Part shown: one piece after another, positions 51,581 to 60,321 of the stretch
Numbering within the stretch: the first letter of the stretch is position 1
How the letters are laid out: every line of letters begins with the position of its first letter
DNA from: Sphingomonas aurantiaca
GTDB lineage: Bacteria > Pseudomonadota > Alphaproteobacteria > Sphingomonadales > Sphingomonadaceae
DNA: 64,000 bases
Direction of reading: 5' to 3'
Assembly (NCBI RefSeq): GCF_003050705.1
Contig: NZ_QAOG01000004.1
Location: forward strand, 372,001 to 436,000
Notes under the pieces: generated by a model
What the model saw: only the letters and a program-made list of their open reading frames with translations
What the model was told of the DNA's origin: nothing
The model's database searches: none
Translations under genes and position numbers: made by a program

Positions 51581-52456
51581 TCAGTTGATCGGCACACCGC
51601 CGGTCACGGCGATCACGGCGCCGGTCATGTAGCTGCCTTCGCGCGATGCCAGCAGAACATAGGCTGGCGCGAGTTCCGCAGGCTGTCCGGCGCGGCCGAC
51701 CGGCGTATCCTGGCCGAGCGTCTCGAGTTCTTCCGTGGATTTCGCGATCGGCTGGATCGGCGTCCAGATCGGGCCGGGGGCAACGGCATTGACGCGGATG
51801 CCCTTGTCGATGAGCAAGTTGGACAGCCCGACCGTCAGGCTGGAGATCGCGCCCTTGGTCGCCGCGTAGACGATCATACTTTTGGCCGCGACCTTGGCCT
51901 GCTCGCTGGTGGTGTTCACGATCGCGGACCCAGGCTTCATATGGGGTGCCGCGGCCTTGGCCAGACGGAGCATCGCGAACACGTTGGCGGCAAAGGCATC
52001 CTGCATCTCGTCGTCGTCGATGCTGGCCAGATCCTCGTTCATGGTCTGCGCCGCGGCGTTGTTGACCAGTATGTCGAGGCTGCCGAGGTCGGCTACGGTG
52101 CGCTCGACCAACGCGACGCAGTGATCCCGGTCGCGAATGTCGCCCGGCAGCAGCACGCAGCGTTGCCCCGCTTTCTCCACCCAGGCACGCGTATCCTCGG
52201 CATCCGCCTGCTCAACCGCGAGGTAGGAGATCGCGACGTCCGCACCCTCCCGTGCGTACGCGATCGCGACGGCCTTGCCGATCCCCGAGTCCCCGCCGGT
52301 GATCAGCGCGACCTTCCCCTTGAGCAAGCCCTTGCCGACATAGCTTTCCTCCCCGTGATCCGGTTTGGTCTTCATCTCTGCGACGAGGCCGGGGGACGGT
52401 TGCTGCGGCTCGCCGGGAAAGCGTGTCGGCTGGCTGGTACGTGGGTCGCTGGTCAT
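51581..52456 (-). CDS. SDR oxidoreductase of the general-stress (YghA/Gsp39) type
   Basis: About 291 residues. A Pro-rich N-terminal extension (FPGEPQQPSPGLVAEMKTKPDHGEESYVG region) precedes the SDR core, as in YghA and Bacillus general stress protein 39. ITGGDSGIGKAVA, NNAAAQ, the catalytic Ser in NTTSEQAK and YAATKGA (Tyr/Lys) are intact; it ends GAVIAVTGGVPIN. The start is ATG 52456 (GGA 8 bases upstream) or 52465. Likely a stress-induced aldehyde or sugar dehydrogenase. Confidence 0.9.
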   Translation of the reverse strand: MTSDPRTSQPTRFPGEPQQPSPGLVAEMKTKPDHGEESYVGKGLLKGKVALITGGDSGIGKAVAIAYAREGADVAISYLAVEQADAEDTRAWVEKAGQRCVLLPGDIRDRDHCVALVERTVADLGSLDILVNNAAAQTMNEDLASIDDDEMQDAFAANVFAMLRLAKAAAPHMKPGSAIVNTTSEQAKVAAKSMIVYAATKGAISSLTVGLSNLLIDKGIRVNAVAPGPIWTPIQPIAKSTEELETLGQDTPVGRAGQPAELAPAYVLLASREGSYMTGAVIAVTGGVPIN

Positions 52457-52739
52457 GGAGTCCATCCTGCAGTGCTGGTCGCTGACGGAACGGTCTGAGG
52501 GCCGTTAAGTGCCGCGGGCCGTGCACCCGCAACTGGCTGCGGGAAGGACTCGGCATCAGCGTCGTCCTCGACCACGATCGGCGCGATCGCCTCGAGCGCC
52601 GTGTATCGGGAAAATGTGCAGGAGCGGGATATTCGGGGAGCGCGCGTCATTGCCGATTGACAGTGACGCGCGGTCTGCAAGGGGAAGACGCCACCGCGGT
52701 CACTACTTAAGAGGGCGGGCGGGGCGATAAGGGGGACAG

Positions 52740-53618
52740 GTGATCGTACGGCTCAAGCGCGGGGTGTCGCGGCTTTCGCTGCTCGCGACGCTGGTCGGTC
52801 TTGGCGGGTGCACGGCGTTGTCGCACGGGTTCCTCAATCCGCAGGGGCCCGTCGCCGGGCATGAGCGCGACCTGTTCATCACCGTCTCGATCGTCTTGCT
52901 GTTCGTCGCGGGGCCGGTGCTCCTGCTGACGCCGCTGTTCGCGTGGCATTACCGTCTGTCCAATCGCAGCGACGCATACCGGCCGAAGTGGAATTTCTCC
53001 TGGTGGGTGGAGGCCTTGATCTGGATCCCGCCCGCCGGGATCGTCGTCGGGCTCGCTATGCTGTTGTGGCACTGGACGCAGATCGACGATCCGTATCGGC
53101 GCCTGGCGGGCGCGGCACCGGTCGAAGTGCAGGCGATCGCACTCGATTGGAAATGGGTGTTCGTCTATCCCGACCTCGGCGTCGCGGCGGTAGATCGGCT
53201 CACCATTCCCGCCGGGCGCCCGGTCCATATCAAACTGACGAGCGGCACCGTGATGCAGTCGATGCTGATCCCGCAACTGGCCGGTCAGATCTATGCGATG
53301 GGCGGCATGACGACCGAGCTCAACATCCAGGCGCACCGGCCGGGGCGGTTCCGCGGCGAGAACACGCAGTATAACGGCGCCGGGTTCCAGCATCAGAAGT
53401 TCGACGTCGTTGCGGTGTCCCCAGCGGGCTATGATCGCTGGGCGGCGGCTGCACGCCGGGGAACGCGCACGCTCGATGCGCAGACGTGGCGGCGGCTGTC
53501 CTTGCGATCGATCATCACGAATCCCGTCGAGTTCGCCCGCGTGACGCCGATGCTGTTCGAGCATGTGCTCGCGGCGACCGGCGGCATGACCCACTCTGCT
53601 CCGAAAGCCGTTCGATGA
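52740..53618 (+). CDS. cyoA: Cytochrome bo-type ubiquinol oxidase subunit II
   Basis: 292 residues. A lipoprotein signal ends in LGGC (Cys24). Two membrane helices (VSIVLLFVAGPVLLLTPLFAW; ALIWIPPAGIVVGLAMLLWH) are followed by the cupredoxin domain (ALDWKWVFVYPDLGVAAVD, QLAGQIYAMGGM, NGAGFQHQKF) that lacks the CuA ligands, as in quinol oxidases. The start is GTG at 52740 with AGGGGG 5 bases upstream. First gene of cyoABCD. Confidence 0.94.
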   Translation: MIVRLKRGVSRLSLLATLVGLGGCTALSHGFLNPQGPVAGHERDLFITVSIVLLFVAGPVLLLTPLFAWHYRLSNRSDAYRPKWNFSWWVEALIWIPPAGIVVGLAMLLWHWTQIDDPYRRLAGAAPVEVQAIALDWKWVFVYPDLGVAAVDRLTIPAGRPVHIKLTSGTVMQSMLIPQLAGQIYAMGGMTTELNIQAHRPGRFRGENTQYNGAGFQHQKFDVVAVSPAGYDRWAAAARRGTRTLDAQTWRRLSLRSIITNPVEFARVTPMLFEHVLAATGGMTHSAPKAVR

Positions 53619-55714
53619 CCGTTTCCGTCCCCCTCTGGCCCGCGGTGCTCGGCCGATTCGGCTGGCAGGACCTGCCGTTCGTCCGCGCGTGGGAGAACCC
53701 GACGATCAGCGAGATCATCGGCGCGTTCGCCGGCGCGCTGGTGGTGGTGGGCGCGGTCGTCGTCGCGGCGCTGCTGACGCGCTACGGCAAATGGCGGTAT
53801 CTGTGGACGCAGTGGCTCACCAGCCTCGATCACAAGAAGATCGGCATCATGTATATCGTCGTCGCGTTCGTGATGCTGTCGCGCGCGCTGGTCGAGGCGG
53901 TGCTGATGCGGATGCAGCAGGCGGTCGCGATCAATAATCCCGGCTTCCTCTCGCCCGATCATTTCGGCCAGCTTTTCTCGACGCACGGCTCGATCATGAT
54001 CTTCTTCATGGCGATGCCGTTCCTGACGGGGATGATCAACTATGTCCTGCCGCTCCAGATCGGCGCGCGCGACATGGCGTTTCCCTGGGCCAATTCGATC
54101 GCGCTGTGGCTGACGATCGGTGCGGCCGGGCTGATGATGACGTCGCTGGTGGTGGGGGAATTCTCGACCGGCGGGTGGAGCGGCTACCCGCCCTATACCG
54201 AGCGCGCGTTCAGCCCGGGCGTCGGTGTCGATTACTGGATCTGGGCGGTGACGCTCGGGTCGATCGGCTCGACGATGGCGGGGATCAACATTGCGTGTAC
54301 GGTCTACAAGCTGCGGGCCCCGGGGATGCGCTTCATGCGGATGCCGATGTTCGCGTGGACCAGCCTGTGCACGTCGATCCTGATGATCTTCGCGATGCCG
54401 CCGCTGACTGTCGCCACGCTGCTGCTCGCGCTCGACCGCTATCTGGGGTTCCATTTCTTCACCAACGACCTTGGCGGGAACATGATGAACTACGCCAACA
54501 TGTTCTGGCTGTTCGGTCATCCCGAGGTCTACATCCTGATCCTGCCCGCGTTTGGCGTGTATTCGGAGGTGGTGTCGACCTTCTCGACCAAGGATCTGTA
54601 CGGCTACACCTCGCTGGTGATCGCGACGATGGCGATCGCGGTGCTGAGCTTCACCGTGTGGGTCCATCATTTCTTCACGATGGGGCAGTCGGCCAACGTC
54701 AACGCGGCGTTCGGGATCGCGACGATGACGATCGGCGTGCCGACGGGCGTCAAGATCTATGACTGGATCTGGACGATGTTCCGCGGCGAGGTGCGCTTCA
54801 CCGTGCCGATGCTCTACGCGATCGCCTTCATGATGACGTTCGTGCTGGGCGGCTTCACTGGCATCATCCTGGCGATGCCGCCGCTCGACTACCTCGTCCA
54901 CAACACGCTGTTCCTGGTTGCGCATTTCCACAACATGCTGATCCCGGGCCTGCTTTACGGGATGCTGGCGGGGTATCATTACTGGTTTCCCAAGGCATTC
55001 GGGTTCCGTCTCGACGAGCGGTGGGGGCGGATCGCGTTCACCTGCTGGGTGGTCGGCTTCTATCTCGCTTTCTTCCCGCTGTACGTGCTCGGCGCGAGCG
55101 GGATGGCGCGGCGGACGCAGGCGATCTTCGAACCGTCGTTCCGACCCTGGTTGTACGTCGCAGGAGTCGGCGCGTTCATCCTGCTGGCGGCGCTGACGTC
55201 GCTCGGCATCCAGCTATGGGTGAGCATCCGCGACCGCGCCGCGACCCGCGTGGAGGCGGGCGACCCGTGGGATGGCCGCGGGCTCGAATGGTCGATCAGC
55301 GCACCGCCCCCCGAATACAACTTCGCGGTCCTGCCGCAGGTCGACGGCCGCAATCCGTTCTACGATCACAAGCATGACGAAGGCCAACCCGATCCCTATG
55401 CTTCGCCGGCATCCTACACGGACATCGTCGTCCCACGGGGCAGCGCGACCAGCGTCGTGATCGGGGTTGCCGCGGCGGTCGCCGCATTCGGACTCGTCTG
55501 GGCGATCTGGGGGCTGACCATCGTCGCGCTCCAGGTGATCGTCGCGGCGGTCGTGGTGCGCAGCTTCGGGCGCGACCAGCACCGCACCATCCCCGCCGCG
55601 GAGATCGCGCGCGCGCATGAGGCCTGGCTTGCCCGCGTCCGCGTAACGCGCGCGATCCCGCGCCAGTTGGAGACCGCGGCCGTCAATCGCGGCCTAGCGG
55701 AGATCGTCCGATGA
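53615..55714 (+). CDS. cyoB: Cytochrome bo-type ubiquinol oxidase subunit I
   Basis: 699-residue proton-pumping core with about 15 helices. All redox ligands are present: His124 and His439 for low-spin heme, His437 for high-spin heme o, and His302, His351, His352 for CuB; Tyr306 and Glu304 lie in GHPEVYILILP. The C-terminal helices and the long polar loop (near 590-640) match the quinol-oxidase form rather than cytochrome c oxidase. The ATG overlaps the cyoA stop (ATGA). Confidence 0.95.
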   Translation: MTVSVPLWPAVLGRFGWQDLPFVRAWENPTISEIIGAFAGALVVVGAVVVAALLTRYGKWRYLWTQWLTSLDHKKIGIMYIVVAFVMLSRALVEAVLMRMQQAVAINNPGFLSPDHFGQLFSTHGSIMIFFMAMPFLTGMINYVLPLQIGARDMAFPWANSIALWLTIGAAGLMMTSLVVGEFSTGGWSGYPPYTERAFSPGVGVDYWIWAVTLGSIGSTMAGINIACTVYKLRAPGMRFMRMPMFAWTSLCTSILMIFAMPPLTVATLLLALDRYLGFHFFTNDLGGNMMNYANMFWLFGHPEVYILILPAFGVYSEVVSTFSTKDLYGYTSLVIATMAIAVLSFTVWVHHFFTMGQSANVNAAFGIATMTIGVPTGVKIYDWIWTMFRGEVRFTVPMLYAIAFMMTFVLGGFTGIILAMPPLDYLVHNTLFLVAHFHNMLIPGLLYGMLAGYHYWFPKAFGFRLDERWGRIAFTCWVVGFYLAFFPLYVLGASGMARRTQAIFEPSFRPWLYVAGVGAFILLAALTSLGIQLWVSIRDRAATRVEAGDPWDGRGLEWSISAPPPEYNFAVLPQVDGRNPFYDHKHDEGQPDPYASPASYTDIVVPRGSATSVVIGVAAAVAAFGLVWAIWGLTIVALQVIVAAVVVRSFGRDQHRTIPAAEIARAHEAWLARVRVTRAIPRQLETAAVNRGLAEIVR

Positions 55715-56337
55715 GCGAACCCGAACTGGCGCACGCCGGCCTCAACCTCGGCGACACCGGCGAACTGACCAAGGACCAGGCGGAGAACGCGATCTTCGGC
55801 TTCTGGATATTCCTGATGAGCGACGCGGTGATCTTCGCGCTGCTGTTCGCCACCTACGGCACGATGATCGCGAGTACCGTCGGTGGCCCGACTCCGGCAT
55901 CCGAGTTCAAGCTGCTGCCCGCGTTCGTCGAGACGCTGCTGTTGCTGACGAGCAGCGCGACGTTTGGCCGCGCGACGCTGGCGATGAAGTATGACGAACC
56001 ACGGCGCGTGCTGTTCGGCTGGCTCGGCGCGACGCTGGGCCTCGGCCTCGTCTTCCTCGCGCTCGAGGCGAACGACTTCGTGACGATGCTCGCGCACGGC
56101 GCCTATCCGATGCGGAGCGGCTTCCTGTCGTCGTTCTTCGCGCTGGTCGGGCTGCACGGCCTCCACGTCGCGGTCGCCTGTTTCTGGCTGGTCGTGATGG
56201 TCGGCCAGGTCTGCGCGTACGGCCTCGATGCGCGCGTCAGGATCAACCTGTTGCGGCTGGGGCTGTTCTGGCACCTGCTCGACATCGTATGGATCGCGAT
56301 CTTCTCGGTCGTCTATTTGCAAGGGAATATCGGATGA
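55711..56337 (+). CDS. cyoC: Cytochrome bo-type ubiquinol oxidase subunit III
   Basis: 208 residues, five helices, e.g. FGFWIFLMSDAVIFALLFATY, LVFLALEANDFVTMLAHG (Glu/Asp pair of subunit III), LVGLHGLHVAVACFWLVVM and GLFWHLLDIVWIAIFSVVYL. The ATG overlaps the cyoB stop. Confidence 0.94.
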   Translation: MSEPELAHAGLNLGDTGELTKDQAENAIFGFWIFLMSDAVIFALLFATYGTMIASTVGGPTPASEFKLLPAFVETLLLLTSSATFGRATLAMKYDEPRRVLFGWLGATLGLGLVFLALEANDFVTMLAHGAYPMRSGFLSSFFALVGLHGLHVAVACFWLVVMVGQVCAYGLDARVRINLLRLGLFWHLLDIVWIAIFSVVYLQGNIG

Positions 56338-56639
56338 GCGACCGGACCCGCGAATTGCGCACCTATGCGGTTGGGTACGTCCTGTCGCTCGCACTGACGG
56401 TGGCGGCCTTTGCGATGGTCCGCTGGCCGTCTTTCGGGGCGCGGGCGATCTTCGGGACCGTGCTGGCGCTGGGACTCGTGCAGATGGCGGTGCAGTTCCG
56501 CTGCTTCCTCCACATCAGCCTGAAGCGCTCCTCGCGTCACGACCTGCAGTTGATCTTGTTCTCCACGCTGATCATCGCGCTGATGGTGTCGGGAACGCTG
56601 GTGATCCTGTTCAACCTGCGTGGGCGGATGATGGGGTGA
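56334..56639 (+). CDS. cyoD: Cytochrome bo-type ubiquinol oxidase subunit IV
   Basis: 101 residues, three helices (TYAVGYVLSLALTVAAFAMV, FGTVLALGLVQMAVQFRCFL, LILFSTLIIALMVSGTLVIL), the usual subunit IV layout. The ATG overlaps the cyoC stop. No heme O synthase gene (cyoE) follows; it must be elsewhere. Confidence 0.93.
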   Translation: MSDRTRELRTYAVGYVLSLALTVAAFAMVRWPSFGARAIFGTVLALGLVQMAVQFRCFLHISLKRSSRHDLQLILFSTLIIALMVSGTLVILFNLRGRMMG

Positions 56640-56772
56640 CGCGTGCCTGGAGCCTAACCGCTGCTATCGCGACGGCAATGCCACTGGCCGCGCAGCGAGA
56701 TGCCAGCGCCGTGCGATGGGGGGTAGGCGGTGGGCGGTGGGCAGTTCTAGTCGTTTGAACAAGACGGGCCAG

Positions 56773-57513
56773 TTACGCACTCCAGCCGCCATCGATATTG
56801 TACGTGGCGCCCGTGACGAAACCGGCTTCCGGCGAAGCGAGGTACGCAACGAGGCCTGCAACCTCATCAGCGGTTCCATGACGGGAAATAGCAAGCGGCG
56901 CCCTGGTTAGCGCGGCATTGGGGCCGTCTGCCGGATTGCGTTCGGTGTCGATCGGCCCCGGCTGGACCAGATTCGCGGTAATCTCTCGCGCCCCAAGATC
57001 GCGCGCCAGGCCTCGGGTCATCCCTCCCAACGCCGCCTTGCTCGCGGCGTAAAGCGTTCCACCCCCACCGGGCATTCTGTCCGCGACGATGCTGCCAATG
57101 GTGATGATGCGCCCGCCCTTCGCCATAAGAGACGCGGCCTTCTTCGCCGCCACGAAGGGGGCCCTGACATTAAGCGCGAAGGACCGGTCAAACGCGTCGT
57201 CCGCGTAAGCCTCAAGCGGACCGACGATCGCTGTGCCGGCGACACTCACGAGAATGTCGAGACCGCCGAGATGACGTGCAATCTGGTCCATCGCATGGTC
57301 GAGCGCTGTAACGTCGCTGACATCGGCCGGTACCGTAAAGACCCTTGCGCCATTCTCGCGCAGTTCATTCTCAAAGCGCTGGGCGTCGTTCGCCCGGCTG
57401 CGGTAAATGATTCCAACCGAAGCACCGTCGGCGACCATCCTCCGGCTAATAGCCGCGCCAATTCCTCGAGTTCCGCCGATTACGAGCGCGACTTTACCGT
57501 CGAGAACGCCCAT
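56773..57513 (-). CDS. SDR family oxidoreductase
   Basis: 246 residues. LVIGGTRGIGAAISRR binds NAD(P), VSVAGTA occupies the NNAG position, catalytic Ser is in TIGSIVADR and Tyr/Lys in YAASKAALGG, and the C-terminus FVTGATYNIDGGWSA is of the FabG/classical type. The Gly-Thr-Arg in the nucleotide motif and IIYRSRAND after strand 2 suggest NADP preference. Single gene convergent with cyoD; substrate unknown. Confidence 0.9.
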   Translation of the reverse strand: MGVLDGKVALVIGGTRGIGAAISRRMVADGASVGIIYRSRANDAQRFENELRENGARVFTVPADVSDVTALDHAMDQIARHLGGLDILVSVAGTAIVGPLEAYADDAFDRSFALNVRAPFVAAKKAASLMAKGGRIITIGSIVADRMPGGGGTLYAASKAALGGMTRGLARDLGAREITANLVQPGPIDTERNPADGPNAALTRAPLAISRHGTADEVAGLVAYLASPEAGFVTGATYNIDGGWSA

Positions 57514-57755
57514 TTTATTTCCCCGCCATGGTTCGCTCTACTGGGTCTAAGCCGAGGGACAGGCGCTTACCAGTACCCGCGACCCAGATACTCTATGTCC
57601 GAATCTGCGGAGCCCTGTCATTCTGACGCCTTTGGACGCGCCTGTGAAATGGTCGTGGTTCGGGCATGAACGAACGGCGGAAGTTGGGGGGGCAGCACTG
57701 TGTCTGCCAATGTCGCCTGATGGATCAGCCCAGACTTGGCCCGGGGAGGCTTCGC

Positions 57756-58475
57756 CTATCGCGCCGCGTTTTGCGCTGCGACATGGTGTGGATCGTCGCC
57801 AAGGACGTCGTTACCCATGCCGCCACCTCCAACCCCACCGCCGCCGCCGCCCATACCACCGCCGCCGCCGCTTCGGCCGGCATCGTCTCTGTTGCTGCCA
57901 CTTTTGCCGCCGCCGGACGACGCCGGACGCGTCGGTCCCTGCATAGCGATGGTCAGGTCGGCCGGGATCGGGTCGAGATCGAGCGCATCACGCACGAACG
58001 CACGCAGCGACACAACCAGATCGTGCGTGTGGACCGGATGGCCTGCAACCAGCTCGCGAACCGCGCTGTCCGCGAGCCGGACATGTTCCTCCGTACCGAG
58101 CAGGATGATATCGGACAGCGCGGCCTCGACCGCGTCGCGGATCCGGCGCGTGCGGTCCGACCGCGCCGCGCCTGCCGCACTGAGGTCCAGCGCGGCCATC
58201 GGTTCCTCTGCGACGCCGCCCGGCTCCCGCCGCCGCAGGTCGCGCCGATGGGCCGGATCGACGGTCAGGTCCCCCGTGAACGAGCCGCCGAGAACCTTGT
58301 AGGCAGCGATGAGCGTCCTGAGGCGCTCGTTGATCTGCCGGTTCATGCGTTCACGACGCTGCTGGAACGTCATTTGGGTGAGCAGACGGATGCCAACCCC
58401 CAACAGCGTAACCAGCGTCAGTCCGAGGATAGTGGCGAGCAGGCTCTGCCAAGAGCTGAAATCCAGACCGCGCAC
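57756..58475 (-). CDS. Conserved membrane-anchored protein with Gly-rich C-terminus
   Basis: About 239 residues. One N-terminal helix (LLATILGLTLVTLLGVGIRLL) is followed by a basic helical stretch (QQRRERMNRQINERLRTLIA), a soluble domain (SLRAFVRDALDLDPIPADL) and a low-complexity tail of about 45 residues rich in Gly (GGGGGMGGGGGGVGGGG). The core is like uncharacterised proteins I have seen in sphingomonads and rhizobia. GTG at 58475 has GGAGG 6 bases upstream; the ATG at 58481 directly abuts it. Function unknown. Confidence 0.7.
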   Translation of the reverse strand: MRGLDFSSWQSLLATILGLTLVTLLGVGIRLLTQMTFQQRRERMNRQINERLRTLIAAYKVLGGSFTGDLTVDPAHRRDLRRREPGGVAEEPMAALDLSAAGAARSDRTRRIRDAVEAALSDIILLGTEEHVRLADSAVRELVAGHPVHTHDLVVSLRAFVRDALDLDPIPADLTIAMQGPTRPASSGGGKSGSNRDDAGRSGGGGGMGGGGGGVGGGGMGNDVLGDDPHHVAAQNAAR

Positions 58476-58481
58476 GTGCAT

Positions 58482-58939
58482 CCTCCAAGGTATCGTCTAC
58501 CGAACGTCCGTCGATCCTGCAGGTGCCGCGGAGAGACACGACGGCGAAGATAGAGACGCAGCTGAACGGATGCCCGCAGTTGGCAAGACGGAAAGCTGGG
58601 TCGAAGGTCACCGTCCGGATCTGGTCAACCGAGGCCCGGACAACGCCTGGGCGACTATGCCGCTCTGTGTCCCTGGTCAAGAAAGGCCGCCCGTCGGACA
58701 GGCGGACTCACTGGCAATCCTAACCGGACACGACCTGGCAGTACGAGGTCGTGCGCCGTGTACCATTCGAGCAACGCGGGACGCAGTAGCGCTGAAGTCG
58801 GGACGTAGTGAATGGTGCGCGCACGGCCGACTATGGGGCTGGGCGACCGGAGGCTTTCGGACGCCGTCCGGCCAATCTCAGGCCGTTCTGTAGATCGGCG
58901 AAGACTGTAAGATCAGTCGTGTCGACCACGCACGTCGCC
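58482..58939. other. Gene-free stretch
   Basis: About 460 bases upstream of the Gly-rich membrane protein and downstream of the YdcZ-type transporter. Frames on both strands are short and lack start sites or family character. Nothing recognisable. Confidence 0.5.
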
Positions 58940-59386
58940 TCAGAACTTTGCAATCAGCGTGACGCCACCGACCATCAGTACTGCGCCGAGGAAGCGCCAA
59001 GGGTTCATCTCGTGCTGCTCCATGCGGAACAGCCCGAAGTGATCGATTGCCAGGCTGGCCAGGATATTGGCAGTGATCGTGATGCCATTGACGGGGCCGG
59101 CGCCAAGCTTCTGGATGAGCAGAAACCCGGCAAACACGGCGACCGCACCGACGATACCCCCGAGTGGCGCCCACCACGGCATGGCGGCAAAGTCGCCTAC
59201 GGAGGGCAGCGGCTTCGGCATGCACGCGAATAGAGCGACTGTCAGGAACAGGACGAGCATGAACGAGATGGAGGTTGCGAGCCACGGATTGCCGATCGAT
59301 TTGTTCAGCTGACCGCCCATCGACGCACCAACGGCTTGCAACATGCCAGCGACGAAAATGAAGGGATAAGCCCAGGCTGCGTTCAT
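58940..59386 (-). CDS. DMT-superfamily (YdcZ/DUF606) small membrane transporter
   Basis: 148 residues, five helices. GMLQAVGASMGGQLNKSIGN, PWLATSISFMLVLFLTVALF, PWWAPLGGIVGAVAVFAGFL and the closing PWRFLGAVLMVGGVTLI are the DUF606 pattern. Such half-size carriers act as dimers. The start at 59386 has GGGGGA 7 bases upstream; the frame extends upstream without character. Substrate unknown. Confidence 0.88.
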   Translation of the reverse strand: MNAAWAYPFIFVAGMLQAVGASMGGQLNKSIGNPWLATSISFMLVLFLTVALFACMPKPLPSVGDFAAMPWWAPLGGIVGAVAVFAGFLLIQKLGAGPVNGITITANILASLAIDHFGLFRMEQHEMNPWRFLGAVLMVGGVTLIAKF

Positions 59387-59523
59387 CGAATGTCCCCCAA
59401 TTAGAGAATGATCGGCCTGCTGCGTCTCACCCAAGCGCACATCAGACATCTGACTGCCAAACCCGGGAACATTATAAAATATCCGGGCCGGTCTCGTTTT
59501 CCTGGACGCCGAGCGTCAGGGCG

Positions 59524-59555
59524 GTCGCTATCGGCTTCTCGCTACCGATAGCGAC
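59524..59555. other. 11-bp perfect inverted repeat in a gene-free gap
   Basis: GTCGCTATCGG (59524-59534) and CCGATAGCGAC (59545-59555) pair with a 10-base loop, between the deaminase gene and the YdcZ-type gene (gap 59387-59770). No T run follows on either strand. It may end or protect a transcript, or bind a regulator; no other element is seen in the gap. Confidence 0.5.
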
Positions 59556-59770
59556 GGGGCTCATGCGATCGCCGGCTCGGCGCGCTTGCGCCTCGCCGCA
59601 AGGCTCGATTCCGTGGGTGTGGCGCCCTGCGTCGTTCGAGAATCCGTCGACCTTTTCCCGCCAAGTAGCCGCTTGGAAGCGCGCCCGAAGGGCCAAAGGG
59701 CCCCTTCAACCCGCAGTGACGCTGACAGCGCACTACCGATGCCAGGTCGCCGTGATGGCACGCAGTGGAC

Positions 59771-60265
59771 TTACAGGTTGGCCTGTTCCTCCTCGCTCAG
59801 GTCAGCATCGGGGCCGTAATAGAGTTCCGCGCAGGCTTCGCGCAGGCAGCCGCCCTCGATCTCGATATCGTCCCGGTATGCATCTCCGATAAACCCGAGG
59901 GTGTCGACGTGCTTGGCTTCGAAATACATGGGATGCACGTCGCTGCGACCAGCACCGTAAACGACGCGGCCGACTTTCGACCAGATCGATGCCATCGTGC
60001 ACATACCGCACGGCTGAAGCGTCGAGTATAATGTTGCCCCGCGGAGTTCCAGTTCGCCGGTTTTCTCGCACGCGCGGCGGATTGCCATCATTTCGGCATG
60101 CGCAGTCGCATCCGGCAATTCCTTGGTCTGGTTGCGTTCGGCGGCAATCACCTTGCCGTCCAGCACGATGACGCAGCCAAGTGGGGCGGTTGCGGGATCG
60201 GACCCTTTCGAGCGCGCAACCTCAATCGCCATCTGCATCCAGTGTTCGTCGGTATCAGTATGCAT
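59771..60265 (-). CDS. Nucleoside/base deaminase, cytidine-deaminase-like zinc enzyme
   Basis: 164 residues. Zinc motif His56-Ala-Glu58 (ATAHAEMMAI) and Cys86-x-x-Cys89 (LQPCGMC) are intact, as in guanine, cytosine and tRNA-adenosine deaminases. Upstream LGCVIVLDGKVIAAERNQTK is the substrate-side strand. The C-terminal half (HPMYFEAKHVDTLGFIG, LREACAELYYGP) differs from TadA, so a small-molecule substrate is more likely. GAGG lies upstream of the ATG. It starts 57 bases after the stop of the PLP decarboxylase gene, same direction. Confidence 0.85.
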   Translation of the reverse strand: MHTDTDEHWMQMAIEVARSKGSDPATAPLGCVIVLDGKVIAAERNQTKELPDATAHAEMMAIRRACEKTGELELRGATLYSTLQPCGMCTMASIWSKVGRVVYGAGRSDVHPMYFEAKHVDTLGFIGDAYRDDIEIEGGCLREACAELYYGPDADLSEEEQANL

Positions 60266-60321
60266 TATAGTCTACCTCGTTAAGGCTGCTGTAAAATCGG
60301 GGTGCTGTTCCGGTTGCCGCG

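Noticed and set aside
52480..52516. GGAAC ... CGTT spacing suggestive of an extracytoplasmic stress-sigma promoter
   Set aside because: The spacer is only about 11 bases and the orientation is away from the SDR gene.
52453..52680. Minus-strand frame of 75 residues upstream of the stress SDR
   Set aside because: The stretch RYTALEAIAPIVVEDDADAE looks protein-like, but there is no good start or family pattern, and its end overlaps the SDR start.
53429..54979. Minus-strand open frame of about 516 residues rich in His, Arg and Glu
   Set aside because: Antisense to cyoB, whose catalytic residues are all intact.
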